The notes: generated from the sequence alone by a model not told the origin. A stretch of 10,027 nt of DNA from Planctomycetota bacterium (GCA_027295245.1 JAPULF010000460.1:1-10027), one strand, 5' to 3'; shown: positions 1 to 7,385, counted from the first letter of the stretch. Numbers and translations are program-made.

Positions 1-49
1 CGGCGCCAGACACGGGTGCTAAGACTGCTTCGAAACGTTCGCGGGCACA

Positions 50-67
50 CCCGGCCGGATCGCCGGG
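50..67. other. GC-rich hairpin downstream of the helicase gene
   Basis: A perfect six-base inverted repeat (CCCGGC / GCCGGG) around a six-base loop lies about 42 bases beyond the helicase stop codon. No run of T follows it on either strand, so it is not a typical intrinsic terminator, though it could slow polymerase or protect the 3' end of the helicase mRNA. The rest of 1-108 shows no open reading frame or other signal that I can support. Confidence 0.2.
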
Positions 68-108
68 ATACGGCATACGAGACCAAGCAACGGCACAATT
101 GAATCGGG

Positions 109-1422
109 CTATCGACGACGAAAACGCCGTGGAACCGGGAATTTGCCGCCCAATGTCCTGGGTCGGGCCGCAGACGGTTCAACGGGCGGTTTTTCAGCGG
201 GCGCGACGGGCCCGGCGGGGGCATCAGCGGCGGCCGTAGCGGGTTGGGTCGACGGCGCCTCCCGACCATCGCGCGGCGGCGGTGAAGGCTCGAATCCGGG
301 TATCTCCAGCGGACTGATCTGCTGGTTTATGAGCATCTCGATGGCGGTCAGCTCCTTGCCTTCTTCGCGCGTGACGAAAGTGATGGCCCGGCCGACGGCG
401 CCCATTCGAGCGGTGCGCCCGATTCGGTGGATGTAGACCTCCGAATCCTGCGGGACGTCGTAATTGATGATGTGGCTGATCTCGTGTACGTCGATCCCGC
501 GGGAGGCCAGGTCGGTGGCAACGAGGACCGGAATGCGGTGGCGACGAAACCGCTCCATGACGCGTTCGCGCTTTCGCTGGACAAGGTCGCCGTGGATTTC
601 CTTGGCCTCGACGCCCGCGGCGTGAAGCCGCTTGGCCAGCTTGCGGGCGGCATGCTTCGTGTTGCAAAAGACGATTGCCAGCTTGGGTTTCATCTCCTTG
701 AGAAGCATCTTGAGCAATCGGGCCTTGTCCCATGGATCGACGGTGCAAAAATCCTGGCGGACCTCGTCGACCGTCAGCTTGTCGCCCGACACGTTGACGT
801 CAACCTGGTCGTGCATGAACTGGGCGGCCAAGTGCTTGATCTGGTCGTCAATCGTAGCCGACACGAAAACGGTCTGGTGCCGGTGGCGAATGGCGCCGAG
901 TATGCGTTTGATGTCGTCGCGAAACCCGATGTCGAGCATGCGATCGACCTCGTCGAGAACGGCGACCCGGATGGTGTCGAGGTTCAATACGCGACGGCCC
1001 ATAAGGTCGAGAATGCGACCTGGCGTCCCAACCACAACGTGCGGGCGACGGCCGAGTTGGTGGACCTGGGCCTTGATCGAGGTGCCGCCGTAGACCGGCA
1101 CGCAATTGACATCGAGGTATTTGGCGTACCGGCGGAATTCGCCAACGACCTGGGCCGCCAACTCGCGGGTCGGAGCCAGGACGATCGCCTGCAGGCGCTG
1201 TTCGAGGTCGATCATCTGCAAAATGGGCAGGGCGAAGGCCCCGGTCTTTCCGGTTCCGGTGCGGGCCTGGCCGAAAATGTCCTTGCCCTGGAGGATGAGG
1301 GGGATGACTTGCTTCTGTATCTCCGTAGGTTCGGCGTAATCGATCGCATGGATCGCCCGAAGGATCGAGACTTCCAGGCCGAGGTCCGCAAAAGCTTGTG
1401 GGAGTTCCGGATGTGGTTGCAT
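109..1422 (-). CDS. DEAD-box ATP-dependent RNA helicase (DEVD variant)
   Basis: A 437-residue cytoplasmic RNA-unwinding ATPase of superfamily 2, probably acting in ribosome assembly or mRNA turnover as the RhlE/RhlB/CsdA-type proteins do. All core motifs are present in order: Q motif with PTEIQ (32-36), Walker A ARTGTGKT (53-60), PTREL (84-88), TPGR (133-136), motif II (157-160), SAT (188-190), VFCNTK (251-256), ATDLASRGID (302-311) and HRIGRTAR (332-339). Motif II reads DEVD instead of DEAD; the two acidic residues and the final Asp needed for Mg-ATP hydrolysis are kept. After about residue 378 comes a 60-residue Pro/Ala-rich, probably disordered tail ending in RRFRRR, which fits RNA binding. 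The ATG is preceded by a GAGG only four bases away, a tight spacing. The gene is divergent from efp. The exact subfamily cannot be told from sequence alone, so no symbol is given. Confidence 0.95.
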   Translation of the reverse strand: MQPHPELPQAFADLGLEVSILRAIHAIDYAEPTEIQKQVIPLILQGKDIFGQARTGTGKTGAFALPILQMIDLEQRLQAIVLAPTRELAAQVVGEFRRYAKYLDVNCVPVYGGTSIKAQVHQLGRRPHVVVGTPGRILDLMGRRVLNLDTIRVAVLDEVDRMLDIGFRDDIKRILGAIRHRHQTVFVSATIDDQIKHLAAQFMHDQVDVNVSGDKLTVDEVRQDFCTVDPWDKARLLKMLLKEMKPKLAIVFCNTKHAARKLAKRLHAAGVEAKEIHGDLVQRKRERVMERFRRHRIPVLVATDLASRGIDVHEISHIINYDVPQDSEVYIHRIGRTARMGAVGRAITFVTREEGKELTAIEMLINQQISPLEIPGFEPSPPPRDGREAPSTQPATAAADAPAGPVAPAEKPPVEPSAARPRTLGGKFPVPRRFRRR

Positions 1423-1626
1423 GGGGCCTCAGCCAAGGGGGCGATTTAAGATACCGATAGGCACGCTATCTTACGGGGGATTCCGGCCGTCCACAACCGC
1501 GCCCAGCTTGACGGCGGTCGGTTTCGTGGCGAGACTGGATGGTTTCGAATCGGCAGATTCCCGTAGCCGGCGTGAGACGAATCCCGCCGGCATGGGGCCC
1601 GATTCGCCAGCAGAGGGTTTGCGACC
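1423..1626. promoter_or_regulatory. Divergent spacer between helicase and efp
   Basis: This 204-base spacer must hold promoters for both flanking genes. Toward efp there is a TTGACG (1508-1513) followed after 17 bases by a poor -10 match, GAGACT (1531-1536). Toward the helicase, on the minus strand, a TTGTGG followed after 17 bases by TAAGAT is equally weak. Near 1449-1474 an AAGATA / TATCTT inverted repeat overlaps a GATAG / CTATC one, so the two hairpins could not form together. No small gene is supported here. Confidence 0.3.
1612..1617 (+). promoter_or_regulatory. Ribosome binding site of efp
   Basis: AGAGGG lies nine bases before the ATG at 1627 and supports that start codon, which is also where the conserved N-terminal KOW-like domain begins. 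Confidence 0.6.
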
Positions 1627-2193
1627 ATGCCAAAGGCGGTTGAAGTGAGAAAAGGGCAAGTGGTTGAGTGGGAAGGCCAGCTTTGGATCATCCACGAAGC
1701 CCAGCACGTGGCCAAGGGGAACAAGCGGAGCTACATGCAGTTGAAGCTCAAGAACTTCAAGGTGGGAAACGTCGTCGACCAGCGATTCGGCGTGGATGAC
1801 CGGATCGAGGCGCCGTACGTGGAGGACAAGGCGTTCGAATTCCTCTATCGCGACGGGACAGACTTCGTGTTGATGGACACCGACACGTTCGATCAGATGC
1901 ACGTCAATTCGGAAATGATGCCCGGCGCCGAATTGTACCTCAAGGGCAACGAACGAGTGGCCTGCAAGATCGTCGACGGGCATGTGATCGGCGTGGAGCT
2001 ACCGAACACCGTCGAGTTGGCGGTCGAAGAAACGGCGCCGGCCATCAAGGGCGCGACCGTGACCAACCAGAGCAAAGACGCGATCATGGAAACCGGGTTG
2101 AAGATTCGAGTTCCACCGTTCGTGGCGAAAGGTGAACTCCTGCGGATCGATACGCGAAGCGGTGATTACATTGAGCGGGCCAAGTCCCGCTAG
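1627..2193 (+). CDS. efp: Elongation factor P, with Asn at the loop tip
   Basis: A 188-residue protein, the usual EF-P length. EF-P binds ribosomes stalled on consecutive prolines, between the P and E sites, and promotes peptide bond formation. The N-terminal domain begins at MPKAVEVRKG. The C-terminal OB domain holds a full match to the EF-P signature (K-x-A-x4-G-x2-[LIV]-x-V-P-x2-[LIV]-x2-G) at about 151-170, and the protein ends with the EF-P type DTRSGDYIERAK. Aligned without gaps to E. coli EF-P from memory, the residue matching modified Lys34 is Asn32, inside K30-G31-N32-K33-R34. Lys30 or Lys33 could take its place if the loop is shifted. The MPKA start recalls the EfpL (YeiP) branch, but the C terminus is that of EF-P proper. 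No modification gene (epmA, epmB, earP) is in the window. It precedes a hydrolase gene and accBC. Confidence 0.93.
   Translation: MPKAVEVRKGQVVEWEGQLWIIHEAQHVAKGNKRSYMQLKLKNFKVGNVVDQRFGVDDRIEAPYVEDKAFEFLYRDGTDFVLMDTDTFDQMHVNSEMMPGAELYLKGNERVACKIVDGHVIGVELPNTVELAVEETAPAIKGATVTNQSKDAIMETGLKIRVPPFVAKGELLRIDTRSGDYIERAKSR
2174..2191 (+). other. Hairpin overlapping the efp stop codon
   Basis: AGCGGG and CCCGCT form a perfect six-base stem with a six-base loop, ending in the first base of the efp TAG stop codon. No T tract follows. It may be a weak terminator or an mRNA 3' stabilising structure, or simply a consequence of the codons used. Confidence 0.25.
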
Positions 2194-2296
2194 GCGCCGA
2201 CCCCAAGCCGCACGATGCGATCGACGTCGACCGACTACGCGAAACGAAGTCCGCGGTTCTATGAAGGGAAACCCCACGTCAGGCAATCACCCGATC

Positions 2297-2301
2297 GGAG
2301 G
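2297..2301 (+). promoter_or_regulatory. Shine-Dalgarno that decides the hydrolase start
   Basis: GGAGG is followed after seven bases by GTG at 2309, the best start signal in this reading frame. The upstream in-frame ATGs at 2132 (inside efp) and 2261, and the downstream ATG at 2327, lack comparable signals. Confidence 0.6.
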
Positions 2302-2308
2302 CACGCAC

Positions 2309-3124
2309 GTGCCCGGCTCACCGCGAATGCGGGACTCGGCCGGACACTCGGCGCCCTACTTTCAACTGTGGAACGCGATTCCAATCCTGGCGGGCTTGAT
2401 GGATCCGATTGCGGGTGTGCTAACCGCATTGGAGTCCGCCCTTCGGCCATTCCGGATTCCGGCGGGTGCAGACACACCGACACGGCGGCGGCGCGGCGCT
2501 ACCTTCGTCCTCGGCGGAATTGAAGGCCCCAGTCGATATGTAGTCACGATGGCTCGCGGATTGTTGCGCTCGGGCTATCGAGGTAGCGTGGTTCTATTCC
2601 CGTGGAATCGCGGCGTGCCGCCTGTTCGCTATGTGAAAAACCTGATGAGTGCCCGGTGCCACGAACAAATGTCGGACCGACTCGTCGCCCGAATCCTGGA
2701 TCACGTTTCGCATCATCCCGAGTCACCGATTTGCCTTCTTGCCCAATCGGCTGGATGCTGGATCGTTATTCGCACACTCGAAAAACTTCCCGACAACGTC
2801 ACCGTGCGAACGGCCGTCATGCTGAGTCCTTCGATTTCGCCGCAACACGATCTTCACGCCGCGGCCGCGAAGTGTCGCCGGGCGCTGATTTCCGTGGGAG
2901 GACCGGGAGATTTTTTCTATCTGGGCCTTGGGACGACCGTTTTCGGCACCTCAGACCGGGTACATTCGCCGTCCGCCGGTTGGATCGGCTGGCATCATCG
3001 CCCGGAACGATTCCGCGAGTTGCGCTGGCACCCGGCGTGGCTCCGCAGTGGTTATTTGGGCAACCACGTTACAGCGGCGACTGTCGCGTTTGTGGAGCGC
3101 GTGATCGCACCGCTCATGGTCTGA
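2309..3124 (+). CDS. Predicted alpha/beta hydrolase
   Basis: A 271-residue protein when started at the GTG with the strong GGAGG; the frame stays open back to 2132, inside efp. It looks like an alpha/beta hydrolase fold enzyme. The segment GATFVLGGIEGPS (about 63-75) resembles the first core strand and oxyanion region, LLAQSAG places a nucleophile Ser147 in an elbow with Ala in place of the usual first Gly, GGPGDFF supplies a likely acid Asp201, and GNHVTA a likely base His253. The order Ser, Asp, His fits the family. A hydrophobic stretch near 17-45 could be a membrane-associated helix; no clear cleaved signal peptide is seen. The substrate is unknown. No promoter was seen in the 115-base gap after efp, so it is probably co-transcribed with efp. 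The exact family is not recognised, and it could be inactive or act on lipid esters. Confidence 0.7.
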   Translation: MPGSPRMRDSAGHSAPYFQLWNAIPILAGLMDPIAGVLTALESALRPFRIPAGADTPTRRRRGATFVLGGIEGPSRYVVTMARGLLRSGYRGSVVLFPWNRGVPPVRYVKNLMSARCHEQMSDRLVARILDHVSHHPESPICLLAQSAGCWIVIRTLEKLPDNVTVRTAVMLSPSISPQHDLHAAAAKCRRALISVGGPGDFFYLGLGTTVFGTSDRVHSPSAGWIGWHHRPERFRELRWHPAWLRSGYLGNHVTAATVAFVERVIAPLMV

Positions 3125-3142
3125 GGCGGCCAACGGCACTTC

Positions 3143-3172
3143 TTGACCAGGTCGAGTCGCGCCAGCTAGAAT
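3143..3172 (+). promoter_or_regulatory. Sigma70-like promoter before accB
   Basis: TTGACC (3143-3148, five of six to consensus) and TAGAAT (3167-3172, five of six) are separated by 18 bases. Transcription would begin near 3179, giving a leader of about 97 bases before accB. This suggests accBC can be transcribed independently of efp and the hydrolase. Confidence 0.5.
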
Positions 3173-3275
3173 TCCGCCCTTCCGGCGCGGGTGTCGCGTC
3201 TCGAGTCCGTGGCGAGCCGCGGCCGCTTTGCATCAGCGGGCGTCGCCGGCCGCCACCTACGATGAGTACCACTGA

Positions 3276-3743
3276 ATGGACATCGCCAAGATCAAGACGC
3301 TGACCAAACTGATGGTCGACAACGATCTGACGGAAATCATGATTCGCGACGGTGAACAGAGAATCGTCCTTCGCCGTGGGAGCGGGAGCGACAGCGAAGC
3401 GCCGCAGGTCGTCATGGCGACACCGGTCGTCCAGCCCGCGGCGCACTTGCCCGCGCCGGCCGCCCAGGCAACGCCGCGCGGCTCGGAAGAGGAGGACGCG
3501 GGGCTGTCAAAGATCAAGGCCCCGTTGGTCGGGACTTTCTACATGTCACCTGATCCGAAGTCTCCGCCGTTCGTGAACGTGGGAGACACCGTCACGCCTG
3601 ACACGGTCGTATGCATCATCGTTGCAATGAAGGTTCACAACGAGATCAAGGCGGAGGTGTCGGGGAAGATCGAGTCGATCGAGGTCCAGAACGAACAGGC
3701 CGTCGAGTTCGGACAGGTCATGTTCAGGGTGCGGACCGGTTAA
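3276..3743 (+). CDS. accB: Acetyl-CoA carboxylase biotin carboxyl carrier protein
   Basis: A 155-residue BCCP subunit that carries the biotin carboxylated by AccC and hands CO2 to the carboxyltransferase, making malonyl-CoA for fatty acid synthesis. An N-terminal helix region (1-35) is followed by a Pro/Ala-rich linker (about 40-75) and the biotinyl domain (79-153). The insert [11 protein letters not shown] (89-99) is the thumb loop typical of acetyl-CoA carboxylase BCCPs. The biotin-accepting lysine is K119 in VAMKVHNEI; the family norm is EAMKM or close, so the residue two before Met is Val instead of Glu, and His follows the Val after Lys. The Shine-Dalgarno before the ATG is weak. The stop overlaps the accC start by one base (TAATG), which indicates translational coupling. 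Confidence 0.95.
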   Translation: MDIAKIKTLTKLMVDNDLTEIMIRDGEQRIVLRRGSGSDSEAPQVVMATPVVQPAAHLPAPAAQATPRGSEEEDAGLSKIKAPLVGTFYMSPDPKSPPFVNVGDTVTPDTVVCIIVAMKVHNEIKAEVSGKIESIEVQNEQAVEFGQVMFRVRTG

Positions 3744-5170
3744 TGGGCGAGAAATCGAAATCGAGGGCGAAGCGGCTCCGTCTGTTGTCGAAACGGAGAG
3801 AAAGCGCCATCACCAAGCCCGTCCGAGGAAGTTTTTCACGCATCCTGATTGCGAACCGTGGGGAGATCGCCCTGCGGATCATTCGGGCCTGCCGCGAAAT
3901 GGACATCGAGGCGGTGGCCGTCTATTCCGAGGGGGATCGCGACGCCCCCTATCTGGACCTGGCGGATCAAGCGATCTGCATCGGCCCGGCGCCGTCTGCG
4001 CAGAGCTACTTGATGACGGACCGGATCATCGCGGCGGCGGAAGTCGCCAACGTCGACGCGATTCACCCCGGCTACGGCTTTCTTGCGGAGAACGCGGATT
4101 TCGCGGATCAGTGCCGGGCGTGCGAAATCGAATTCATAGGCCCCAGCGCAGAGTCGATCCGAATGCTGGGTGACAAAACCCAGGCGAAAAAGCTCGCCAA
4201 GAAAGTCCGGGTGAGGACGATTCCCGGCAGCGAGGGCCCCGTCGAGGATGAAGCCGAGGCGATCAAGGTCGGCGCGGAGATCGGATACCCCGTGATCATC
4301 AAGGCCGCAGCCGGGGGCGGCGGTCGCGGAATGCGCGTGGCCCACAACGAAGCGACCATGCGAACCCAGTTGCCCAACGCCCGGGCCGAGGCCGAAGCGG
4401 CATTCAAGGACGATCGCGTCTACGTGGAGAAGCTGATCGACCAACCGCGCCACATCGAGGTCCAGGTGCTGGCGGACAAATACGGAAACACCATCCATCT
4501 TTGGGAGCGGGATTGCACGCTGCAACGGCGTCATCAAAAGCTCGTCGAGGAGGCCCCCTCCCCGGCGATCAGCGAAAAAACCCGTGAACGACTGTGCAAG
4601 TGCGCGATCCGAATCGTCGAGGCGGCGGAGTATTTCTCGGCCGGTACCGTCGAATTCCTCGTGGACAAGCACGAGAACTTCTACTTCCTCGAGGTCAACA
4701 CGCGAATCCAGGTCGAGCACCCCGTGACCGAAATGCTCACGGGCATCGATTTGATCAACTGGATGATTCGGATCGCGGCGGGCGAGAAACTGACGATTCG
4801 GCAGAAGGACGTGCAACGCAACGGTTCGGCCATCGAATGCCGGATCAATGCCGAGGATCCATCGGCGGGCTTCCGGCCATCGCCCGGCAAGATCGAGCGA
4901 TTCAGGTCGCCGGGTGGACCGGGGGTACGCTTCGATTCGCATGCATTCGCGGGATATACGATCAGCCCCAACTACGATTCGCTCATCGGCAAGCTGATCG
5001 TACACCGACCGACTCGGGATGAAGCCATTCGCTGCATGCGTCGGTGCCTGGAGGAGTTCGAGGTCGAGCCGCTAAAGACGACCATCCCGCTCCATCGGAA
5101 GATATTCAACAATGCCGATTTCATCCGCTCCAGGATCGACACCGGCTTCATCGAACGAACCTTCATGTAA
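3743..5170 (+). CDS. accC: Acetyl-CoA carboxylase, biotin carboxylase subunit
   Basis: A 475-residue ATP-grasp enzyme that carboxylates the biotin on AccB using bicarbonate and ATP. Landmarks are [14 protein letters not shown] (33-46), [10 protein letters not shown] (108-117), the glycine-rich ATP loop [12 protein letters not shown] (187-198), [11 protein letters not shown] (264-274), the catalytic [16 protein letters not shown] (315-330) and [10 protein letters not shown] (411-420); none is missing. The frame is open upstream to 3611 inside accB, but the ATG overlapping the accB stop is the natural start. That start adds about 30 residues, rich in Lys and Arg, before the point where E. coli AccC begins. 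The extension may be real or the result of a later unseen start. The carboxyltransferase genes accA and accD are not in the window. Confidence 0.95.
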   Translation: MGEKSKSRAKRLRLLSKRRESAITKPVRGSFSRILIANRGEIALRIIRACREMDIEAVAVYSEGDRDAPYLDLADQAICIGPAPSAQSYLMTDRIIAAAEVANVDAIHPGYGFLAENADFADQCRACEIEFIGPSAESIRMLGDKTQAKKLAKKVRVRTIPGSEGPVEDEAEAIKVGAEIGYPVIIKAAAGGGGRGMRVAHNEATMRTQLPNARAEAEAAFKDDRVYVEKLIDQPRHIEVQVLADKYGNTIHLWERDCTLQRRHQKLVEEAPSPAISEKTRERLCKCAIRIVEAAEYFSAGTVEFLVDKHENFYFLEVNTRIQVEHPVTEMLTGIDLINWMIRIAAGEKLTIRQKDVQRNGSAIECRINAEDPSAGFRPSPGKIERFRSPGGPGVRFDSHAFAGYTISPNYDSLIGKLIVHRPTRDEAIRCMRRCLEEFEVEPLKTTIPLHRKIFNNADFIRSRIDTGFIERTFM

Positions 5171-5203
5171 TAGGCGAACGACCGCTCGAGCCGATGGAGT
5201 CGA

Positions 5204-5230
5204 TCAGCGTCGAAGCTTCGACATCGCTGA
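5204..5230. terminator. Possible bidirectional terminator between convergent genes
   Basis: TCAGCG and CGCTGA form an outer six-base stem, with a 12-base palindrome TCGAAGCTTCGA inside it and three unpaired bases on one side. It lies 34 bases after the accC stop and 35 bases before the end of the convergent PEP-CTERM gene. The plus strand continues with a short TTGTT rather than a real T tract, so the call rests on position and symmetry. Confidence 0.4.
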
Positions 5231-5264
5231 CTTGTTCGGAGGCGTGGACGGGATGGCGTGAACC

Positions 5265-6035
5265 TTAGCGCGATCGGCGCCGGCGAAGTGTCCCGAACGC
5301 GCCGAGAGCGAGCAACGAGAGCGTTGCGGGTTCCGGCATGACATACGCGGAATCCATACCGAATTCGGCTCGCACACCGTTCTGACAAAGGAAGTCGAGG
5401 TCGAACAGCGGGGCGTCCAGTTCCACCCGGATGACGACCGAATCGGAAACTGCCCCCAGCCCGCTCAGAGGCAATAGAGGTGGGCCCGTCGCAACGCCGC
5501 CTTGCGGGCCGTTGAGGAGCTCCGGGCCGTCGAGATTGGTTCCGCGGAACGGCGTGGCGTGCGTCTCCGTGGCGGTCACGAAATTCTGCAGAATGCCGGG
5601 ATTCTTTCCCGAGTTGCCAAATCCCCATTCACCTGAAAGATCATCCCCGGGACCCAACTGAATGGTTATCTGGTCGAAGTTGATCGACCGGGAAGTCGAA
5701 CCGACGCTAACCGAACCGCCGATGATTTTGGGATCGGATGCATTGGGGCCGGGGGCGCCCAGGTCGAACGAAATCGCGGTCACGAGTTGATCGGCATTGT
5801 CGAACCTGAATGGGAGACCCGTCGATCTGTTGAAAATCCGGATCACGAGCACATTCCCGAACTTCGTATCGAGTTTGAATTCAGCCCGGACATTGAGGCC
5901 GTTCAGCCTTTGAACGGGACTCTCGGGCGCGGGGACATTCAGATCGAAAAACTTCCTGAGACTCTCGGCGCGCGCGGACGAAACACTGGTCAGAATCAGC
6001 ACACCGCCCAGAAGGGCGGCTCGAAGGCATGTCAT
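5265..6035 (-). CDS. PEP-CTERM sorting domain secreted protein
   Basis: A 256-residue exported protein. The N terminus has a signal peptide with a hydrophobic run (about 7-19) and a likely cleavage after SSARA (near 23). The C terminus carries the three-part PEP-CTERM signal: the MPEPATLS motif, a short hydrophobic stretch (LLALGAFG) and a basic tail RRRRSR. In bacteria with this signal an exosortase removes the tail while the protein is moved to the cell surface, often alongside exopolysaccharide. The central part is rich in beta-prone sequence and contains GDDLSGEWGFGN; I recognise no enzymatic domain. The ATG has a GGAG seven bases upstream and its own good promoter. No exosortase gene is in the window. 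It follows the trans-sulfuration gene by 120 bases on the same strand. Confidence 0.85.
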   Translation of the reverse strand: MTCLRAALLGGVLILTSVSSARAESLRKFFDLNVPAPESPVQRLNGLNVRAEFKLDTKFGNVLVIRIFNRSTGLPFRFDNADQLVTAISFDLGAPGPNASDPKIIGGSVSVGSTSRSINFDQITIQLGPGDDLSGEWGFGNSGKNPGILQNFVTATETHATPFRGTNLDGPELLNGPQGGVATGPPLLPLSGLGAVSDSVVIRVELDAPLFDLDFLCQNGVRAEFGMDSAYVMPEPATLSLLALGAFGTLRRRRSR

Positions 6036-6068
6036 TTCCCTACTCCGATTACAGCCTTAGACTACGCC

Positions 6069-6098
6069 ATTATTAGCCGGAATTCACACGTTCGTCAA
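6069..6098 (-). promoter_or_regulatory. Sigma70-like promoter of the PEP-CTERM gene
   Basis: Read on the minus strand, TTGACG (6093-6098, five of six) and AATAAT (6069-6074, five of six) are 18 bases apart. Transcription would start near 6062, about 26 bases before the ATG, leaving room for the GGAG ribosome binding site at 6043-6046. This indicates expression independent of the upstream trans-sulfuration gene. Confidence 0.55.
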
Positions 6099-6155
6099 GC
6101 GATTCGGGCGCCTTTTCGGGGTACACCGACTCAAACGGAGGTAGAACGACACGCG

Positions 6156-7325
6156 TCAAACACCGGCGGGCGCGGGCTCGTGCGGGGCTGCCGCAAATGC
6201 CGATTCGAGGTCGGTGACAAGATCGTCGCCGTCTTCGATACCCACGCTGAGCCTCAGGAGGCCACCGGTGATGCCTCGAGCCTCACGCTCCTTGGTGGGG
6301 ATACTGGCGTGGGTCATGGTCGCGGGGTGACCGATCAGGCTCTCGACGCCGCCAAGACTCTCGGCCAGTGCAAAAAGGCGCGTCTGGCCCGCCATGCCGC
6401 GGGCAGCCGCCTCGCCCCCCTTGATGACGAAGGAAACCATACCGCCGAAGTCGGACATCTGGCGCTTGGCCAACTCGTGCTGGGGATGCGTTTCGAGACC
6501 GGGGTAGTAAAGCTTCTCGACGGCGTCGTGCCCTTCCAGGAAGCGGGCGACCTTCATGGCGTTGAGGCAATGCTGCTTCATCCGCAGGGAGAGAGTCTTC
6601 AGACCGCGAAGCACCAGCCAACTGTCGAAGGGCCCCGGGACCCCGCCGACGGCGTTCTGGTGAAACTTGACGGTCTCGAACACCTTTTCGTCGTTGGTGA
6701 CAAAGGCGCCGCCGATTACGTCGGAATGGCCGCCGAGGTACTTGGTCGAGCTGTGTACCACGATGTCGGCCCCGAGGTCGAGAGGCTGCTGGAGCGACGG
6801 CCCGGCAAACGTGTTGTCGACCACCGTCATAATGTTCCGAGATCCGCCAACATCCGCGGCCGCGGCGATGTCGATCAGGTTCAGCAGCGGGTTCGTCGGG
6901 GTTTCGATCCAGATCATCCGGGTGTTGGGCCGCAGAGCCTCGCGTATGCGGGCGGGGTCTCGCATGTCGATCCAGGTGTACGAGAGCCCATACCGCTTGA
7001 GGACCAACTCAAAGAGGCGATACGTCCCGCCGTAGACATCGTCGGCGCAGACCACGTGGTCGCCGGGGTCCAGCAGGTTCATGACCGCGGCGGTCGCGGC
7101 CATGCCGGACGCGAACGCCAGACCATGCTTGCCGCCCTCTAGCGACGCGATGCATGATTCGAGGGCGGCCCGCGTGGGGTTGCCGGTTCGGGAATACTCG
7201 TACCCTTTGTGTTGCTCGATCCCATCCTGGGTGTAGGTCGACGTCTGGTAAATGGGGACGATCGTCGCCCCAGTGGCGGTGTCGGGTTCCTGTCCGACGT
7301 GTATGGCGCGGGTCGCGAATCTCAT
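6156..7325 (-). CDS. Trans-sulfuration PLP enzyme (cystathionine gamma-synthase/lyase family)
   Basis: A 389-residue cytoplasmic enzyme of the Cys/Met metabolism PLP family. Members make or split cystathionine, linking cysteine, homocysteine and methionine. Seen in order are YSRTGNPTR (44-52), ASGMAAT (72-78), ETPTNP (141-146), the PLP ring-nitrogen Asp170 in VVDNTF, the Schiff-base Lys195 in SSTKYLGGHSD, PFDSWLVLRGLKTL (after 210), and a C-terminal MTHASIP segment. Length is normal. The frame extends upstream to 7451, but the ATG at 7325 has a GGAG seven bases before it and begins right at the conserved FATRAIHVGQ, so it was chosen. Choosing between gamma-synthase (metB), gamma-lyase and O-acylhomoserine sulfhydrylase-like activity is not possible from these motifs, so no symbol is given. 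No other sulfur genes are nearby. Confidence 0.93.
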   Translation of the reverse strand: MRFATRAIHVGQEPDTATGATIVPIYQTSTYTQDGIEQHKGYEYSRTGNPTRAALESCIASLEGGKHGLAFASGMAATAAVMNLLDPGDHVVCADDVYGGTYRLFELVLKRYGLSYTWIDMRDPARIREALRPNTRMIWIETPTNPLLNLIDIAAAADVGGSRNIMTVVDNTFAGPSLQQPLDLGADIVVHSSTKYLGGHSDVIGGAFVTNDEKVFETVKFHQNAVGGVPGPFDSWLVLRGLKTLSLRMKQHCLNAMKVARFLEGHDAVEKLYYPGLETHPQHELAKRQMSDFGGMVSFVIKGGEAAARGMAGQTRLFALAESLGGVESLIGHPATMTHASIPTKEREARGITGGLLRLSVGIEDGDDLVTDLESAFAAAPHEPAPAGV

Positions 7326-7332
7326 GGCGTCA

Positions 7333-7336
7333 CTCC
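7333..7336 (-). promoter_or_regulatory. Ribosome binding site deciding the trans-sulfuration enzyme start
   Basis: GGAG on the minus strand, seven bases before the ATG at 7325. The in-frame ATG at 7358 would overlap the candidate -10 element and is less likely. Confidence 0.6.
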
Positions 7337-7356
7337 TGGTCTTTTGATCACCTCTC

Positions 7357-7385
7357 ATATTAGTGGGATCGGCCGACCGGGCCAA
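7357..7385 (-). promoter_or_regulatory. Weak sigma70-like promoter of the trans-sulfuration gene
   Basis: On the minus strand TTGGCC (7380-7385, four of six) and TAATAT (7357-7362, four of six) are 17 bases apart, with transcription starting about 25 bases before the start codon. The rest of 7363-7473 shows no gene or riboswitch-like structure that I can support. Confidence 0.3.

Noticed and set aside
427..1449. Long plus-strand frame opposite the helicase gene
   Set aside because: It mirrors the helicase codons on the other strand; in high-GC DNA long antisense frames are common, and the translation has no recognisable domain or start signal.
2221..2230. Ten-base palindrome TCGACGTCGA after efp
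   Set aside because: Short CG-rich palindromes are expected often by chance at this composition, and no promoter lies beside it.
2602..3303. 233-codon plus-strand frame overlapping the hydrolase and accB start
   Set aside because: Its sequence is Arg/Pro/Ser-rich without domain features, and the hydrolase frame carries a plausible catalytic triad and ribosome binding site.
3836..5005. 389-codon minus-strand frame opposite accC
   Set aside because: accC has every catalytic motif in its own frame; the antisense translation is Asp/Arg/Leu-biased and unlike any family.
5787..7142. 451-codon plus-strand frame opposite the PEP-CTERM and trans-sulfuration genes
   Set aside because: It spans two well-supported minus-strand genes and the promoter between them, which marks it as a shadow of codon bias.
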